DNA of 64,000 nt from Helianthus annuus (GCF_002127325.2 NC_035437.2:169569255-169633254); one strand, 5' to 3'; numbered from the stretch's first letter, positions 12,001 through 24,060 are shown. The notes: generated from the letters alone by a model not told the origin. Made by a program: numbers and translations.

Positions 12001-13225
12001 TTATGGCAGGTAGATAATTAAACGATTATCTGATTATTGTTTGTAAGTGAGGCAAAACGGGCCGGGTCAAATAACTTTGATTATTTCGAACACATGCAGG
12101 TCGCAGAGACATTGAATGAAGAAGTGCTTGGGAAAATGAGTGCACCACTAAAGAGCGACGTACCAGTAATCACAGCAAACGAACTTTCTGAAGCAGATGG
12201 ATTTGTTTTCGGGTTTCCAACAAGATTCGGTATGATGTCGGCCCAATTCAAAGCCTTTTTCGATTCCACTGGTGGCCTTTGGAGAACCCAACAGCTCGCT
12301 GGCAAGCCAGCTGGCATCTTCTATAGCACCGGATCTCAAGGTGGTGGTCAAGAAACTACTGCGTAAGTAAAGTACCCATTTATGCTACCCTACTAGGGGT
12401 GCAAACGAGCTGAGCCGAGCTCGAGCTTGGCTCGGTTCGAGCTTTGTTTTCAAAGCTAGAGCTCGGCTCATTGGTAGTTTCTCAAGCTCGGGCTCGGCTC
12501 GTTTATTATCTATTAATTAATGTATTAAATAAATATAATATAAATAATAGAATTGTTTAGGCTTGTGAGCTCGATAAGTGAAGCTCAGGCTCGTTTACTA
12601 AACAAGCTTATTTTTAGGTTCGGGCTTGGCTCGTAAACAAGTTTAAATAAGCCCAGCCCGTTTACTAGACAACTTTAAATAAGGGGTAAATGTTATTAAA
12701 TATTAATAAAAACTAATATTACACTAAGGCTCGATAAGGCTCGACGAGCCTGATGAGCTTCACATGCCAGGCTCAAGCTCGGTCTCGGTAAATAAACGAG
12801 CTTTATTTTAGGCTCAAGCTTGGCTCGGGCTCGATAAGGCTCGGCTCGTTTCGAGCTTTTTGTCGAGCCGATCTCGAGCCGCTCGGCTCGTTTGCACCCC
12901 TATTACCCTACAAATAAACTAGATACACCCCCTTATTATTAATATGATTTTCCAGTACATGTATATATTTTGTTAACATGTATGTGCGTACAGTTTGACG
13001 GCCATAACTCAACTGGTTCACCATGGAATGATATTTGTGCCAATCGGATACACATTTGGAGCGGGCATGTTTGAAATGGAGAAAGTGAAAGGTGGAAGTC
13101 CTTATGGTGCAGGAACTTACGCTGGGGATGGTTCTAGACAACCATCCGAGCTGGAGCTACAACAGGCGTTTCACCAGGGGAAACACATCGCTACCATTGC
13201 TAAGAAACTCAAGGGAGCTGCATAA
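9045..13225 (+). CDS. FQR1: NAD(P)H:quinone oxidoreductase, flavodoxin-like (FQR1/WrbA family), 4 exons
   Basis: Exons are 9045-9067, 11916-12009, 12100-12362 and 12994-13225; all introns are GT-AG and the joined frame gives 203 residues, the usual length of plant FQR1. It binds FMN and performs two-electron reduction of quinones with NAD(P)H, avoiding radical semiquinones; in Arabidopsis the family is cytosolic or plasma-membrane associated and auxin-responsive (family knowledge). Visible features: FMN-phosphate loop YYSMYGHV (9-16), [20 protein letters not shown] (79-98) and [12 protein letters not shown] (115-126). There is no signal peptide. Exon 1 codes for only about eight residues, and intron 1 is 2.85 kb and TE-loaded. 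Nothing in the reading frame is broken, so the gene looks functional. Several paralogues usually exist, so FQR1 is a family-level symbol. Confidence 0.96.
9537..9933 (+). pseudogene. 5'-truncated retroposed fragment with A tail
   Basis: An open frame at 9537-9875 (112 residues) carries [17 protein letters not shown] and [14 protein letters not shown], phrases I know from many anonymous dispersed plant ORFs, followed by a 3' region and an A-run at 9914-9933. GC content is clearly higher than the surrounding intron. The layout (C-terminal piece, same orientation as the A tail, 5' truncation) fits target-primed retroposition. I do not recognise the parent family, and no clean TSD was found. The opening bases form an inverted repeat with the gctctcctgttaa just upstream. 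Confidence 0.55.
10311..10551. mobile_element. Palindromic MITE, about 240 bp
   Basis: The left half, starting GTAAATTACGTTTTTGGCCC, is nearly the full reverse complement of the right half, ending GGGCCAAAAACGTAATTTAC; the turn is near 10431. Coding potential is nil. Flanks do not give a convincing TSD, so the superfamily is undecided. Confidence 0.85.
11135..11416. mobile_element. GC-rich MITE with TAA target duplication (PIF/Harbinger-like)
   Basis: TIRs GACTAAAGGGTATGG and GACTAATGGGTATGG (one mismatch) are flanked on both sides by TAA (11132-11134, 11417-11419), the 3-bp target of PIF/Harbinger. The body is GC-rich with ccggcgccggtcc near 11370, and a (TA)n/(TG)n stretch lies near 11250. 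Confidence 0.7.
12394..12903. mobile_element. hAT foldback element in intron 3 of the quinone reductase gene
   Basis: The 8-bp duplication TACCCTAC stands at 12386-12393 and 12904-12911. Ends are TAGGGGTGCAAACGAGC and its inverse. Both arms are filled with the word GGCTCG / GAGCTCGG in opposite senses, so the element can fold on itself. The middle (12,500-12,720) is AT-rich. It lies wholly within intron 3 and leaves both splice sites intact. Confidence 0.9.
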
Positions 13226-14716
13226 TAGTTTCATATCTTTATGTGATTGGAAAAGGGTGATTGTTATTATAACAAACACACATTTATATGTCGTTTTAAG
13301 GTTGTTTCTCGTAATTGTCATTCATAAAAACCAATAATATGATTTGTTATACAACATTTGTCCAAAAGAATCTTGATAGATAACAACATACGACAAATGA
13401 GCTTTGGCGTCTAAACTCGTCCATCCTGAGGATCCGTTGATCTTTCTAAATTTTCTTGGGTTTCTTTGCTTAAGTTATACATGGAGTGCTAATAAGTTAT
13501 AAGTGCAGTTTGCAAGTTGAATGAATAGTTTTAACTGAAACTGAAACTTGAGAAAATTGATTTTACAATCAAATCAGCGAAATATCAAGTATGATTTTCT
13601 ACGTTGAATGGAAACTGGAAAAATATTTTCAGCTTTTATATATTTAGCTTGAGACTTCAGTTTGTTTTTTTTTGTTTTTGTTTTTGTTTTTTTTTTTTTA
13701 AAAAAAAATTATATTGTAATGTTGGGTATAATCCTATGATTTGATACACACAATTCATATGGATTATTATGGATACATATATGTTCAACTTTTATTTTCT
13801 TAAGCTTAATTTATCATGTTAGTTTTTATACACAATTTTCTAAAATTTTAAGGCTGAGATTTAGGGGGTGTTTGAGATTGCTTATTTTAGTGATTTATTA
13901 GTTTATTGACTTTTTAAAAAGTTAAAAAGTGTTTGGCATAAATTATTATGTGAGGGAAAAAGTCAATAAGTCACTTCGTTGTGACTTATTAACTTTTCCA
14001 AAAAGTCATGAGTTGTTTTGAAAAGCTAAGCTAAACATGGCTTTAACAAAATATTTTAAAAACAAGTTGAAAATGGGTTAAAAGAGCACCGTAAGCTTGC
14101 GGTAGTGGCATTGTAACCCATATGGATGTATATACCGTCAACTTTGATGTCCTACACCTTTTAAGGTTGGTTTATAATATCAGCTATTAGGGTGGTCAGG
14201 GTGCCCCCGTGAAACCCCCCATCAGGGGTGTGATGAATGTGAAACACCGTCACAAGTGGATGTTTCACGACGGTGAAGAGGAAGACAACGATGTATATCA
14301 TGGTAGTGAAACTTGAATCAAGGGTTATGTTGGGTGTGGGTTAATGATTGAGCTGGTGTGATGGGTGTTGCAAGTGTGATAGTGAAAATGTGATGAAATG
14401 GGGTGTCAAATGTTGAATGAGTATGATATGTAATGAATGTGATAGAGTGAAAAGTGTTCTTCCACACTTACAATAAATAATTATTTTATTTTTAGTTTCT
14501 GATAGTTTTTAAATATCATCAAATCTATACATGTTATGTTTGAGACATAACAAAAAAATGTAAAATAAGTTGGTAATATTAGCAGAACATATTTTTATAT
14601 AAATAAATTGTATTTATTTGTATTTGTATCATCAAATCGATCTTTGTTTTCTTCTAGTGCAATCGAGCAATGGGTGATAAGCATGACAGAGTCGAGTCTT
14701 CGTCTTCTAAACAACA
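13226..14716. other. 3' flank of the quinone reductase gene; no gene seen
   Basis: AATAAT near 13333 may be a polyadenylation signal. A T-rich run lies at 13664-13700. At 13865 GGGGGTGTTTGAGATTGCTT resembles the left end of a PIF-type MITE, but a matching right end was not found. The rest is unassigned. Confidence 0.45.
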
Positions 14717-15050
14717 TGTTCTACATCTTGTTTACGCTATTACAAATATCCGGAAGAAGGTGTTCTACATCTTGTTTACGCTGTTATAAATATCCGGAAG
14801 AAGGTTCGAGTTCTTGATGGTTCCAAGGTTTCGTATTCATCTTGGGTGAAGTTGTTTCGATTTCCCGCATGTGGTTATGATGTTATGAACCACATCAATG
14901 GCAACGAACCACCATCCAAGGACGATCCAACGTATGATTAGAGGATGAAAACTGATGCTAATGTATTGATGCGTATCTACAAAACACGGTTAGATAATTT
15001 GCTTCATCGGGTTCTTGAAACGGAAATCAACAGTTATGGAGGGTTTGAAC

Positions 15051-16907
15051 TAGGCTTGTCAATGGATTGGATATTGATCCATATCCAATCCAATCCGATC
15101 CATTTAAATCACTTATTGGATCATAAAAAATATCCACAAATCCATTAACTAATCCAAAGGATCGATCCATTTATCCAATTAATTATATGGATCGATCCAT
15201 GATCCATCCGATCAGTCCACTACTAATTAAAAAAAAAAGTAGAAAAAGGAAAATTTCTTCCAAAGCCATCCAAAAAAATAAAAAAAATTTAAAAAAATGT
15301 AAAAAATTCAAAAAAACAATAAAAATAAAAAAAATTCTAAAAAACAAAAAAATTCATAAAAAAATCTAAAAAATTTTAAAAATTCAATAAATCCATAAAA
15401 ATAAAAAAAGTTTTAAACAATCAAAAAAATTCAAAAAAAATCTTTAAAATCAAAAAATTCAAAAAAATCTAAAAAATAAAAAATGTAAAAAATTCATAAA
15501 ATTCCAAAAAATCAAAAAAGTTCTAAAAAAACCAAAAAAAAATATATATTAAAAAAAATCTAACAATTCTTCTATCCTAACATTTTCAAAGTACTTGAAC
15601 AGTACTTTCTTTATTTGTCCATTTTACATATTTTCATTTTTTTTAATTTTTTAATTATATTCTAAAGTGAATTGTATCGTTTTTATTGAATTTTATACTT
15701 ATTTTTAATATAATTGTTATAAAATTTTTGTTTCATGGTTTTTTCGACACGTAGATATAGAAATCGTTGAGTTTCTTTATACATAGTTATACCGTTTACC
15801 TTTTTTGTTATTTGAAGAACATAATATAAAATTTTGAATACACTATTGCTACATGTTTATTTTTATCTACCATTCCATAAATCTTTTAATCAAATGGGTA
15901 AATATAGTTGATTCTTTTTGTTCTTTAACGTGACGAACCGAAACAATCTTGTTCGAACTATATCGGTATTGGTATCGTATGCGTTTTGATGTTTTCTTGA
16001 CGTGGCATTATATAAGTGATTGAAAATAAAGTTGTATTGGCAATATAGTATTTTTAGTATCGTATGCTATAGCAAGTGTTGGTGACCAAATTGATGCCCT
16101 GCCCGAAAAACATCGCTACCAGTATCGTTATTTGTTTCTATAGTTCTCGATCGATGTAAAACACATGTTAGTATTCTTTTAGGTGTATTTCTTCTAACTG
16201 CTATAAGAACCGAGCCGATACTTTAAGAAACCGTACCAATATCGACGGAAATCCCGCCGCGGAGTGCGGGAAATCCCACTGGTTCAAGAAATATTTTAAG
16301 ATTTTTTTGATTTTGGAGATTTTTTGTAATTTTGTGTTTTTATGATAATTTTTTATTTTTTAGAAATTTTTTATCTTTGAATTTTTACATTTTTTTATTT
16401 TTTATTTTTTTCAGAACTTTTTGATTTTTTTCAGTTTTTTTTTGAATTCTTTTGTTTTTTTTTTCAGATTTTGTTTTTATTTTTTCTGTTTTATTTGATT
16501 TTTTACAATTTTATGATTTTTTTGAATTTTTTACATATTTTTATTTTTATAATTTTTTTGATATTATAGAATTTTTTTTATTTCTTTGAATTTTTCAGAT
16601 TTTTTTTGGTTTTTTAGAATTTTTTAGATTTTTGAAGTTTTTTGAATTTTTTTAGATTTTTTTTTATTGTTTCTAAAATTGTTTTGATTTTTTAATTTTT
16701 TCTATTTTTATGATATTTTTTTAATTTTTTTTTTATTTTTTTAATTTTTTAGAGTTTTTTAATTATATTTTTTAGTATGGATCAATCCGGATAGTGATCC
16801 GTCTATTTAAAATTATTTGGATATGGATCGGATCACGATCCATTATGTTGGATTGGATCATGATCCATTTAAGTTGGATCATTAATGTCCATCCGTTGAA
16901 ATGCCTA
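15051..16907. mobile_element. hAT-type foldback element, 1.86 kb
   Basis: Ends are TAGGCTTGTCAATGGAT and, inverted, TAGGCATTTCAACGGAT. Flanks are GTTTGAAC (15043-15050) and GTTTGAAG (16908-16915), an 8-bp duplication with one change. The outer parts hold many GGATCGATCC-like words. The left arm is A-rich (AAAAAATTC repeats, 15230-15550) and the right arm is the T-rich counterpart (16300-16770). The centre (15,600-16,250) is unassigned. No transposase. Confidence 0.85.
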
Positions 16908-16968
16908 GTTTGAAGTTTGAACATGATTAAACATATTTTCTTAAATGATAAGGGTTCAACCCTTGAAG

Positions 16969-17629
16969 CAGGGACGGAACTACAGGGGGTCAGGAGGGTC
17001 CGTTGACCCTCCGGCCACCGACCGACCATTCAAGCTTTAATCTGTCATCTAGTGGGTTTTCATAATATGACCCCCCAGATTTATAGTTGAGCTGTAAGTG
17101 CAGCGAAAAATAAGAAAAAAAACGAAGAGAGGTGAAAAAAATAGTCACCGGAATAATTCTGATAGGATGCACCGTAGTTACAGAGATGGTGAAGTGAAAA
17201 CTTAAAGTAATGAAGAAGATGACATGTTATGACTATCCAATAAAAAGCCAATAAAAAAAGCCTGACCACCAGTCAAATAGTTGTACGGTGTTCTCTTTCT
17301 TTTCAAATTGAAATATTAAACAGTAATATTAATATTTTAATGTAGGTCTTTTTTACTAGAATGTTAACAATTTATAAATTTAATAGTTTTCATTTATTTA
17401 GTTTAGAAAATGTGAAGATATATAAATTTGTCATTCATTTTTTTACATAGTTTAGAAGATGTCAAGATTAATAAATTTATCATTCTTTTAAATCTTTAAT
17501 TTTTTATATCGGTAAAAGTATTATTATTATTATTATTATTCTTATTATTATTATTATTATACACTATCGGTTGAGTGTATGTCTATATATATGTTGACCC
17601 TCCGGTTAAAATTTCTGGTTTCGCCACTG
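16969..17629. mobile_element. hAT MITE, 661 bp
   Basis: A perfect 8-bp duplication CCTTGAAG stands at 16961-16968 and 17630-17637. Ends are CAGGGACGGAACTAC and, on the other strand, CAGTGGCGAAACCAG, typical hAT termini. A (TTA)n microsatellite lies at 17519-17560. No transposase. Confidence 0.9.
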
Positions 17630-17762
17630 CCTTGAAGACTATTGTCATGGAGTTAACTGGTCAGTTAAACATGGTCTTGCGAATGAACAACGTCTTGTAC
17701 TTCAGCTAGTTCGTGGGTTACCCGTTAAATATGTCGGTGAGCATACTAGTTTTGTTACATAG

Positions 17763-20357
17763 TGTAACGCCCTACCTTTTTATACTTTCCATAATTAGAA
17801 ACCGGTGCATGTATTTCTATTTTTGGAAGTCTTGTATTATTGTAATCGTTCTTTCGTTGTAATCGTTGTAAAATCCGAGACTTGGATCATAATGGAATTC
17901 GTATTTTCTTTACATTCATGTTATACACGTTCCATACATGTTCATATGTTCGAATCTATTAAACTTATGACACTTTATTAACAATTTATGCGAAATACGT
18001 CAAACTTGCAAACTCGTGATCTATATGCTCAATTTACGCAGATTCGATACTAAACCTCGACAAACATACGTGTTTATATGTGTTTTATATTCAGTTTATG
18101 ATTAATTTACATAACATACCCTTGATTATGACCCTTTGTGCTTAAAACACCTAAAATCTACTTAAAACATATGTATGTTTTAAGTACATATGTAAGGACA
18201 AGGGCCATAAGTGACAAAAAATAAAACAATTCAGCGAATACTAGGCCTCACGATCCGCGAAGCCCCTGCCTGGGCGAGTCGCGCCCCACGACGGACTCGA
18301 ATCCGCAGAAAAACATAGCTGGTTACGGGATTGGGCCATTTTGTTGTGTTTTATTGTGTTTTCTACATTAATTACCCACCAGACTTTACCCTAACACTTC
18401 CCTATAAAAGCTAACTCATTTCCACACTTCATCCACTTTACAAACTCACAAATTCACTCTCAAATCACTCCTAAATCAGTTGAAATCAGTAGCAAAAGAC
18501 AGGAGATAGGCAGATTCGTATCAACTTGCTTAAGTGAGCATAACTTCTTCATTCTTCAACCTTTTTCTTTGACTCTTCTTTCTAATCACTTGGAATAACC
18601 TTAGGTATCATACCACATGTTTTCCATGGAAAACCAAGGCCTGGAAACATCACCAAAACAGGCTCCAAAGTGAAGAAAACTTTATGTTTGGATTTAAACA
18701 CTTGTTAAACTACTTAAACTTGAGGTTTCTCATACAAATTCCTATGTCCTTACACTCATAATCAAAACAGGCTCCAAAGTGAAGAAAACTTTATGTTTGG
18801 ATTTAAACACTTGTTAAACTACTTAAACTTGAGGTTTCTCATACAAATTCCTATGTCCTTACACTCATAATCAAATCTATGGTTAGTTGGGCTTAAAAAC
18901 AAGGTTGTGACATGTAAAATCAGAGGTTCAAAAACCTCATAAACATTCTGTTTTGGTTAGGGTTTAACTCACAAGTGGTGTACAAGCTTAAAGCTTGTAG
19001 TTTGTGTGATTACAAGGTTAGCTTGGGCTATCCTACTTAAAAATCCACACATCACTTGATGTTTTCTTAGATTAGTTGTAGTTATTTCATTTCCTATTGT
19101 ATGTACATGACCCTCCTTGTTGTCCATGACAACATGTGTAGTGGTGGACACTAAAGAGGTACCTAAATGGAAGACTTGTCTTTCCTACCTCATGCATGAC
19201 TTATGTGAAATACAAAAGAGGTTCCTAAATGGAGGATTCATCCTCCTACCTCATGCTTGACTTATATGACAATATGATATCTATATAACTTATATAATAT
19301 TCAAGTAACCAAACTTTTGATGATGAACTACTGGTCATTTGTCAAGATAGTACGTTATATCATCTAAGACTTTAATAACTTGTTATGATTCTAATGGGTA
19401 TTTTGACCAATGAAAACATTCTAGCCCTTTTGGGTTTCATAGTGTCAAACAAGTATTATATGACTAGATGATTATTTTCCTCATATGTATACTTTCATGT
19501 ATTTTAAAAATCCGAATCTTTAATCCTCCGTTAACTTCCTATACTCACGCACCAATGTTTCTTCGTGTAGAAAGACACGGTGTTCCACTCTAATCAACCA
19601 ACAACTCTCGCGGGATTATCAAGTGGAAAGCTTGCGAAACCGTGAGTATACTCGATCCCGTTTTACCTTTTACACTTTGGGTGCAACATGTATGTTATAC
19701 AAAATCACACGACACTTAAACTATTTTAATCTCTATCCATGCTTAACATGAAACTATATGATGCTTGTGAATCTTGTATGCTATGTAAACTATTTGTGTC
19801 GATGTATGCTCATTAACTTTGCTAGCCTACCTTAACAATTATAGCGTTATAGGATTAACGCACCGCCCACGAAACTTGGGGTATTGTTAAGTTAAACATG
19901 TTAACCTCCCGTTATTCTTTGGGATAGGCAAAATCAACGTGTTGTATACTTGGGTTTGAACATATAGTACACCGTTTCAACATATTAGTAACATGCATAT
20001 TGGTTATTCATGTTGGATATGAGTTCGTTAAACTTTTTAATCTATATTATGCTATGTATGAAAACTTGTATACTCGCCAACTTTTTGTTGATATATTTTA
20101 ATACATGTTGCAGGTTGATAGACGTTATGATGTTATGAGAAGAAACAAGATTTAGGTGGACTTAGAAACACACCTAGATTATTTTATCATGTTGGTGTTA
20201 TGTTTTGAAAACAATGTTGTTTTATTTGAATCTTTGTATGGCAACTTAGCATTGCAATGAAATTTGAATTTAAATTATATCGTCACATAGTGTTATGAAA
20301 TCTTGAGCAATTTGTTCGTCTCATCCCGATGTTTCCGCCATCAATTGGGGTGTGACA
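17763..20357 (+). repeat. Solo LTR of a gypsy element, 2,595 bp, TSD CATAG
   Basis: Starts TGTAACGCCC and ends GGGGTGTGACA, flanked by a perfect 5-bp duplication CATAG (17758-17762, 20358-20362). No internal element sequence adjoins it, so it arose by LTR-LTR recombination. It contains a GC-rich island at 18236-18310 and an internal 109-bp tandem duplication. No ORF of note. Confidence 0.93.
18655..18872. repeat. 109-bp tandem duplication inside the solo LTR
   Basis: Two almost identical copies, each with aaaacaggctccaaagtgaa; the phrase recurs 109 bases later. It is a private length change of this LTR copy or subfamily. Confidence 0.85.
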
Positions 20358-20362
20358 CATAG

Positions 20363-22330
20363 CATAGATAAGAATAAATCTCAAATCCACATATTTATAG
20401 CATACTAAATTATGTATCACACTAGCATGCAAAAGCTAAAATCACTCCAAAGTTTGGCACTAGCATATCCTTATCATCAAAGCAAATAAGGCCGAATAGA
20501 ATAACTTAACAATAACCCACAAAACAGGGCGGTCTGCTACCCCTATAGCGTTGTACATGTTTAGGGAAGCTTGCAAAGTTTATGGTAGATAGCTAAGCAT
20601 AAGAATATTCTAGCATGTATCCATAATTAACAAATAAGCATGTTTAAGGATTGAGTTTTTTTGTATAAGTTTGCTTGTATGTGTGTGTATGTATATTTAG
20701 TACGAATGCATATTGCAACCTAAATAGTGTTTAAAATGTAAAATGAGTATGTATAAACTCACGGTTTGCAAAGAAAATCCACAATATGCGAGCGAGCGGG
20801 TTTGAGGAATGAAACACCAAAGTCACCGTAAAATGGTAAACAAAGGTGTACGAAGGATTGGAGGATGGAAAATAATTAGAAATTACGAGTATGAAAGTAC
20901 ATTAAACATATCCCGCCTAGATACTTATTTGGACACTATTATTAGTGTTTGTTTTTCATGAGTGTTAAACAACCATTAGAAGTCCAAAGTTAGGAATCTA
21001 AGACTAGGATATTCTCCACCTTAACACATAACATTAAACCATGGGTTGGTTGATATTATGGTTTGGTTTTGGGGAAAGTATTGTATGCGTGAATTATATT
21101 ATTTATATAGTCAAGCATTAGAGGTAGGGTAATCCACAAACCTCAAGGGTTTCACCATTGCACAAAATCACTAGCATAATTGATGACTCAGATGGTCATA
21201 AATACAAGGAAGAATGCATAAAAAACAAACTATTTTGCTAAGTAACCAAGTGAGAGATGGTGGAAGTTTTAGTTGTAGAACCAAGGTCCGCAACATCACC
21301 ATTTGTACCATAACACAAGTCTTCCAACATTGCTTGTTTGGAGACTTGGTTTGGTTTCACTCACATAGTTGGTTGTCGTTTACTTAGAGACTTAGAAAGA
21401 TATAAAATGGAGGCATTTGAACCTCAAAGTTTCTTGAAATAACCTTAATACAAGAGCTTCAACATGGAAACTTGTTGGTGACTTGGTTTGGTGTGAAGAA
21501 GTTTCAAAAACAAAGTAAAGAAAACACGTATATTAAGTTTAAGAAAAATCCCAACTTGGCCCTTAAAATAGTGGTTTACCATCCTCATTTACCTTGATAA
21601 ACAAGTGGTATAACTCTTAGAGGCTTTCCAAGTATGGGGAAGAAAAACACAAGTAAGAAATAAACAAGAAAGAAACCAAAACTCAGTGTTTTGGTCTTTG
21701 AATTCACTACCCAAAGTTGGAGAAATGGATGATTTGAGAGAGCTCGAGAGAGTTTTTGAAGTGGTGAAAGTGTTCAGGAGGTGTTAGGGGTTAGTATTTA
21801 TAAGTAGGATTTGAGTTTGGGGTATTGAATGAGTTGGTTGGGGTTTAGAAGGATGAAAATATTCAAAAAAACGTTGTTATTCGTGAATCTGCTGTCAGAT
21901 ACACCCCTTGCGAATCGCAAGAGTAGGGTTACGATCCGCAACGACCTCGACGAAGATTCAAAAATTTAGTTTTAGTCCCTGAAATTGTTTTGTTTGTTAT
22001 TCTATGCTAAAAACTCATAGTTAAGCCTATTTTTGGGTATTTAAGTGTATGCAAGCATGGTAAATAATAAAAACACTTATGAAATAACATTCCAAAGAAA
22101 GTAGAATCTCGATGTGTTCTTCGTTTTTGAATTAGAATGCGTATTCGTGAGTGTTCTTTTGCATTATACAAGAAATAATTAGGCAAGAATAATATAAAAG
22201 AGAATTTCAATTATGATCAAGTCTCGAAACTACAAGGAATTGAAGAGAGAGTACGAATTACATTAAAATGGAAAATAAAGAAATAGAACGGTACACCTTT
22301 ATATATACACTTTTTCTTGGGAATCCACTT
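20363..22330 (-). repeat. Diverged gypsy LTR in minus orientation (boundaries approximate)
   Basis: Read on the minus strand, the part near 20480-20590 matches the solo LTR at 17763 around its ccgccc...gttattgttaagtta landmark, and actcacggtttgcaaag near 20757 mirrors ctttcc...ccgtgag of that LTR. A CpG-rich stretch at 21895-21955 is placed like the GC islands of the other LTRs. Clear TG/CA ends were not found, so limits are only a guess. Confidence 0.5.
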
Positions 22331-22737
22331 ACTCCTAATAGATTTTCGTCCTTTGGTAAGCTTAAGCAATTTCGAGACCTGTCTCAGTATTAAAGACTTA
22401 ATCTTGTTGCATCTTATTCATACCGTGTCATTAAAGTATACTCATCTTCAATCTCGTATCGGTTGAGAGGATTACTTTCACAACTATTTTGTCGTAACTA
22501 GCTTCCCATGAAATGTATTATTGGTTTGTTAATAGCTCCCACCTATATTGGAATTATGCATATTCGTATTTAGTTGAGGAATCATGTTTCAATAAACATA
22601 TCTCTTCCCCTCAAATGTTGTGATTATGTGGTCTCAAATAAATATAGTGATTATGTGGTCTCAAATAAATATAGATGTTAATATGTATCATTTTGATTTG
22701 GGAACTCAAACGACATAACATATTAATATTTATAATA
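22331..22737. other. Intergenic, nothing recognised
   Basis: AT-rich. A short direct repeat, tagtgattatgtggtctcaa, occurs twice near 22618-22670. The last nine bases are the target duplication of the following MITE. Confidence 0.5.
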
Positions 22738-23037
22738 GAGTTAATTACTATTTTCGTCCCTGTGGTTTGTCAAAAATCACTATTTCAGTCCATTAGTTTA
22801 AAAATTGCGATTTCAGTCCCTGTAGTTTCACTTTCGTAACCATTTCAGTCCCTGTGGTTTCACTTTCGTAACCATTTCAATCCATTATTCTGTTAAGTAC
22901 AGGGACTGAAATGATTACGAGGTGGACTGAAATGATTACGAAAGTGAAACCACAGGGACTGAAATCGCAATTTTTAAACTAATGGACTGGAATAGTGATT
23001 TTTGACAAACCACAGGGACGAAAACAGTAATTAACTC
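22738..23037. mobile_element. Mutator-like MITE, 300 bp, 9-bp TSD
   Basis: TIR GAGTTAATTACTATTTTCGT and its inverse with one change; the two halves are near-complete reverse complements. Flanked by a perfect 9-bp duplication TTTATAATA (22729-22737, 23038-23046), the length made by Mutator-type transposases. The same TIR bounds the 1.6 kb element at 33064-34684. Confidence 0.92.
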
Positions 23038-23090
23038 TTTATAATATTTAAGAGTATATGATAAAAAACCCAATTATTTCCCTTGGATCT

Positions 23091-24060
23091 TGTTAGTAGT
23101 AATTCCAAACACATCACAAGTCGGTGGTGGAAGAGCGACAAAGGAATCCAAGTGATAAGTTGGTGAACCTAAGGGACTAGGTTTGACAAGTTGGTAAAAT
23201 TAACTTTCATGATTATATTATAATTAGTTATGATAATGTTTGGTTAGCAAGTAAGGGTTTTCTTTAGTTGTTTTTTGTTGACCAAGTTAGGTTTCAATTA
23301 TAAATACATAGGCAAGTCTTAGAGTTATGTATGAGAGTCATTGTTTCAAATTTTGTGTTATTTTTCTATGTATAATATATGTGAGAGTTATTCACAAATA
23401 TCATGTGTGTTTATTATGATTCTTAGGACTTTAATTGGTATCAGAGCTTGGTGTCCGCAATTTTGAGAGTCGTTTTCTCTTATGGGAAGCAACCATTTTA
23501 AACTTTGGGGCTGTAACAGTTGTAAAAGATTTCTTGGTGATTTAGTAGCTAAAGAAGCCAGTGATCAATAAGTCGTTTGAGAAGCCGAAAGATCGATCAA
23601 AGTTTCTGTCACCATTGTTGGTTTTGATTTCAACCTGGAAATCAACCCCGAGTATAGATTCGAAGGACTAGATCCCAAATAGGCAACAACAATATATGTG
23701 TATCGAGTTATGGTGCACCGTAAGTTGGACAAAGATGATAAGATTGAACTTGAAGACATACCTACTTTTTTGGGTCAGAAATTAGGGGTGATTGTTGGTA
23801 GTAATTCCCGACTCCTCACTAGTCAGTGGTGGGAAAAGGTGACAAAGGAATCCAAGTCACAAGTCGATGCTTGTTAGGATTTCTTTAGTTGCTTTCTTGT
23901 TGACCAAGTTGGGGTTTAACTATAAATTCATAGTCAAGTCTTAGGGTTATGTTTGTAGATCACTGTATTCAATTTTTGAGGTTATTTTTTTTTTTTGCTA
24001 AGTGTAATATACGTGAGAGTTATTTACAAATATCATTTGTGTTTATACCAATTCTTGGGA
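23091..24060 (+). mobile_element. TRIM-like miniature LTR retrotransposon
   Basis: Two direct repeats (about 23091-23430 and 23793-24060) share agtaattcc, gtggtgg, gacaaaggaatccaagt, gttgaccaagtt, aagtcttag and acaaatatcat in order, at modest identity, so they are old. A PBS follows the first, and a purine-rich tract (aaattaggggtga) precedes the second. The internal part is only about 350 bases and has no usable ORF. Element ends are blurred and no TSD was recovered. Confidence 0.78.
23436..23447 (+). other. Primer-binding site of the TRIM
   Basis: TGGTATCAGAGC, a perfect initiator-Met type PBS, a few bases after the left direct repeat. It confirms reverse-transcription ancestry and plus orientation. 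Confidence 0.85.

Larger units (their letters stand above)
14717..17762 (+). pseudogene. Copia-type gag relic, split by two insertions and ended by a solo LTR
   Basis: Pieces of a copia-style gag can be read in order: LDGSKVSYSSWVKLF (near 14810-14855), LMRIYKTRLDNLLHRVLETE (near 14965-15025) and RLVLQLVRGLPVKYVGEHTS (near 17690-17750). The order and spacing fit the UBN2-type gag of copia elements. The relic is entered by a hAT foldback (15051-16907) and a hAT MITE (16969-17629), and a solo LTR begins at 17763. A 44-bp direct duplication (14717-14760, 14761-14804) lies at its left edge. Stops and frameshifts are present, so it is dead. Confidence 0.7.

Noticed and set aside
13865..14060. PIF-type MITE starting GGGGGTGTTTGAGATTGC
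   Set aside because: No matching inverted right end or TSD was found; mentioned only within the flank description.
15187..15540. Lysine-rich open frame
   Set aside because: Translation of an A-rich arm of the hAT foldback.
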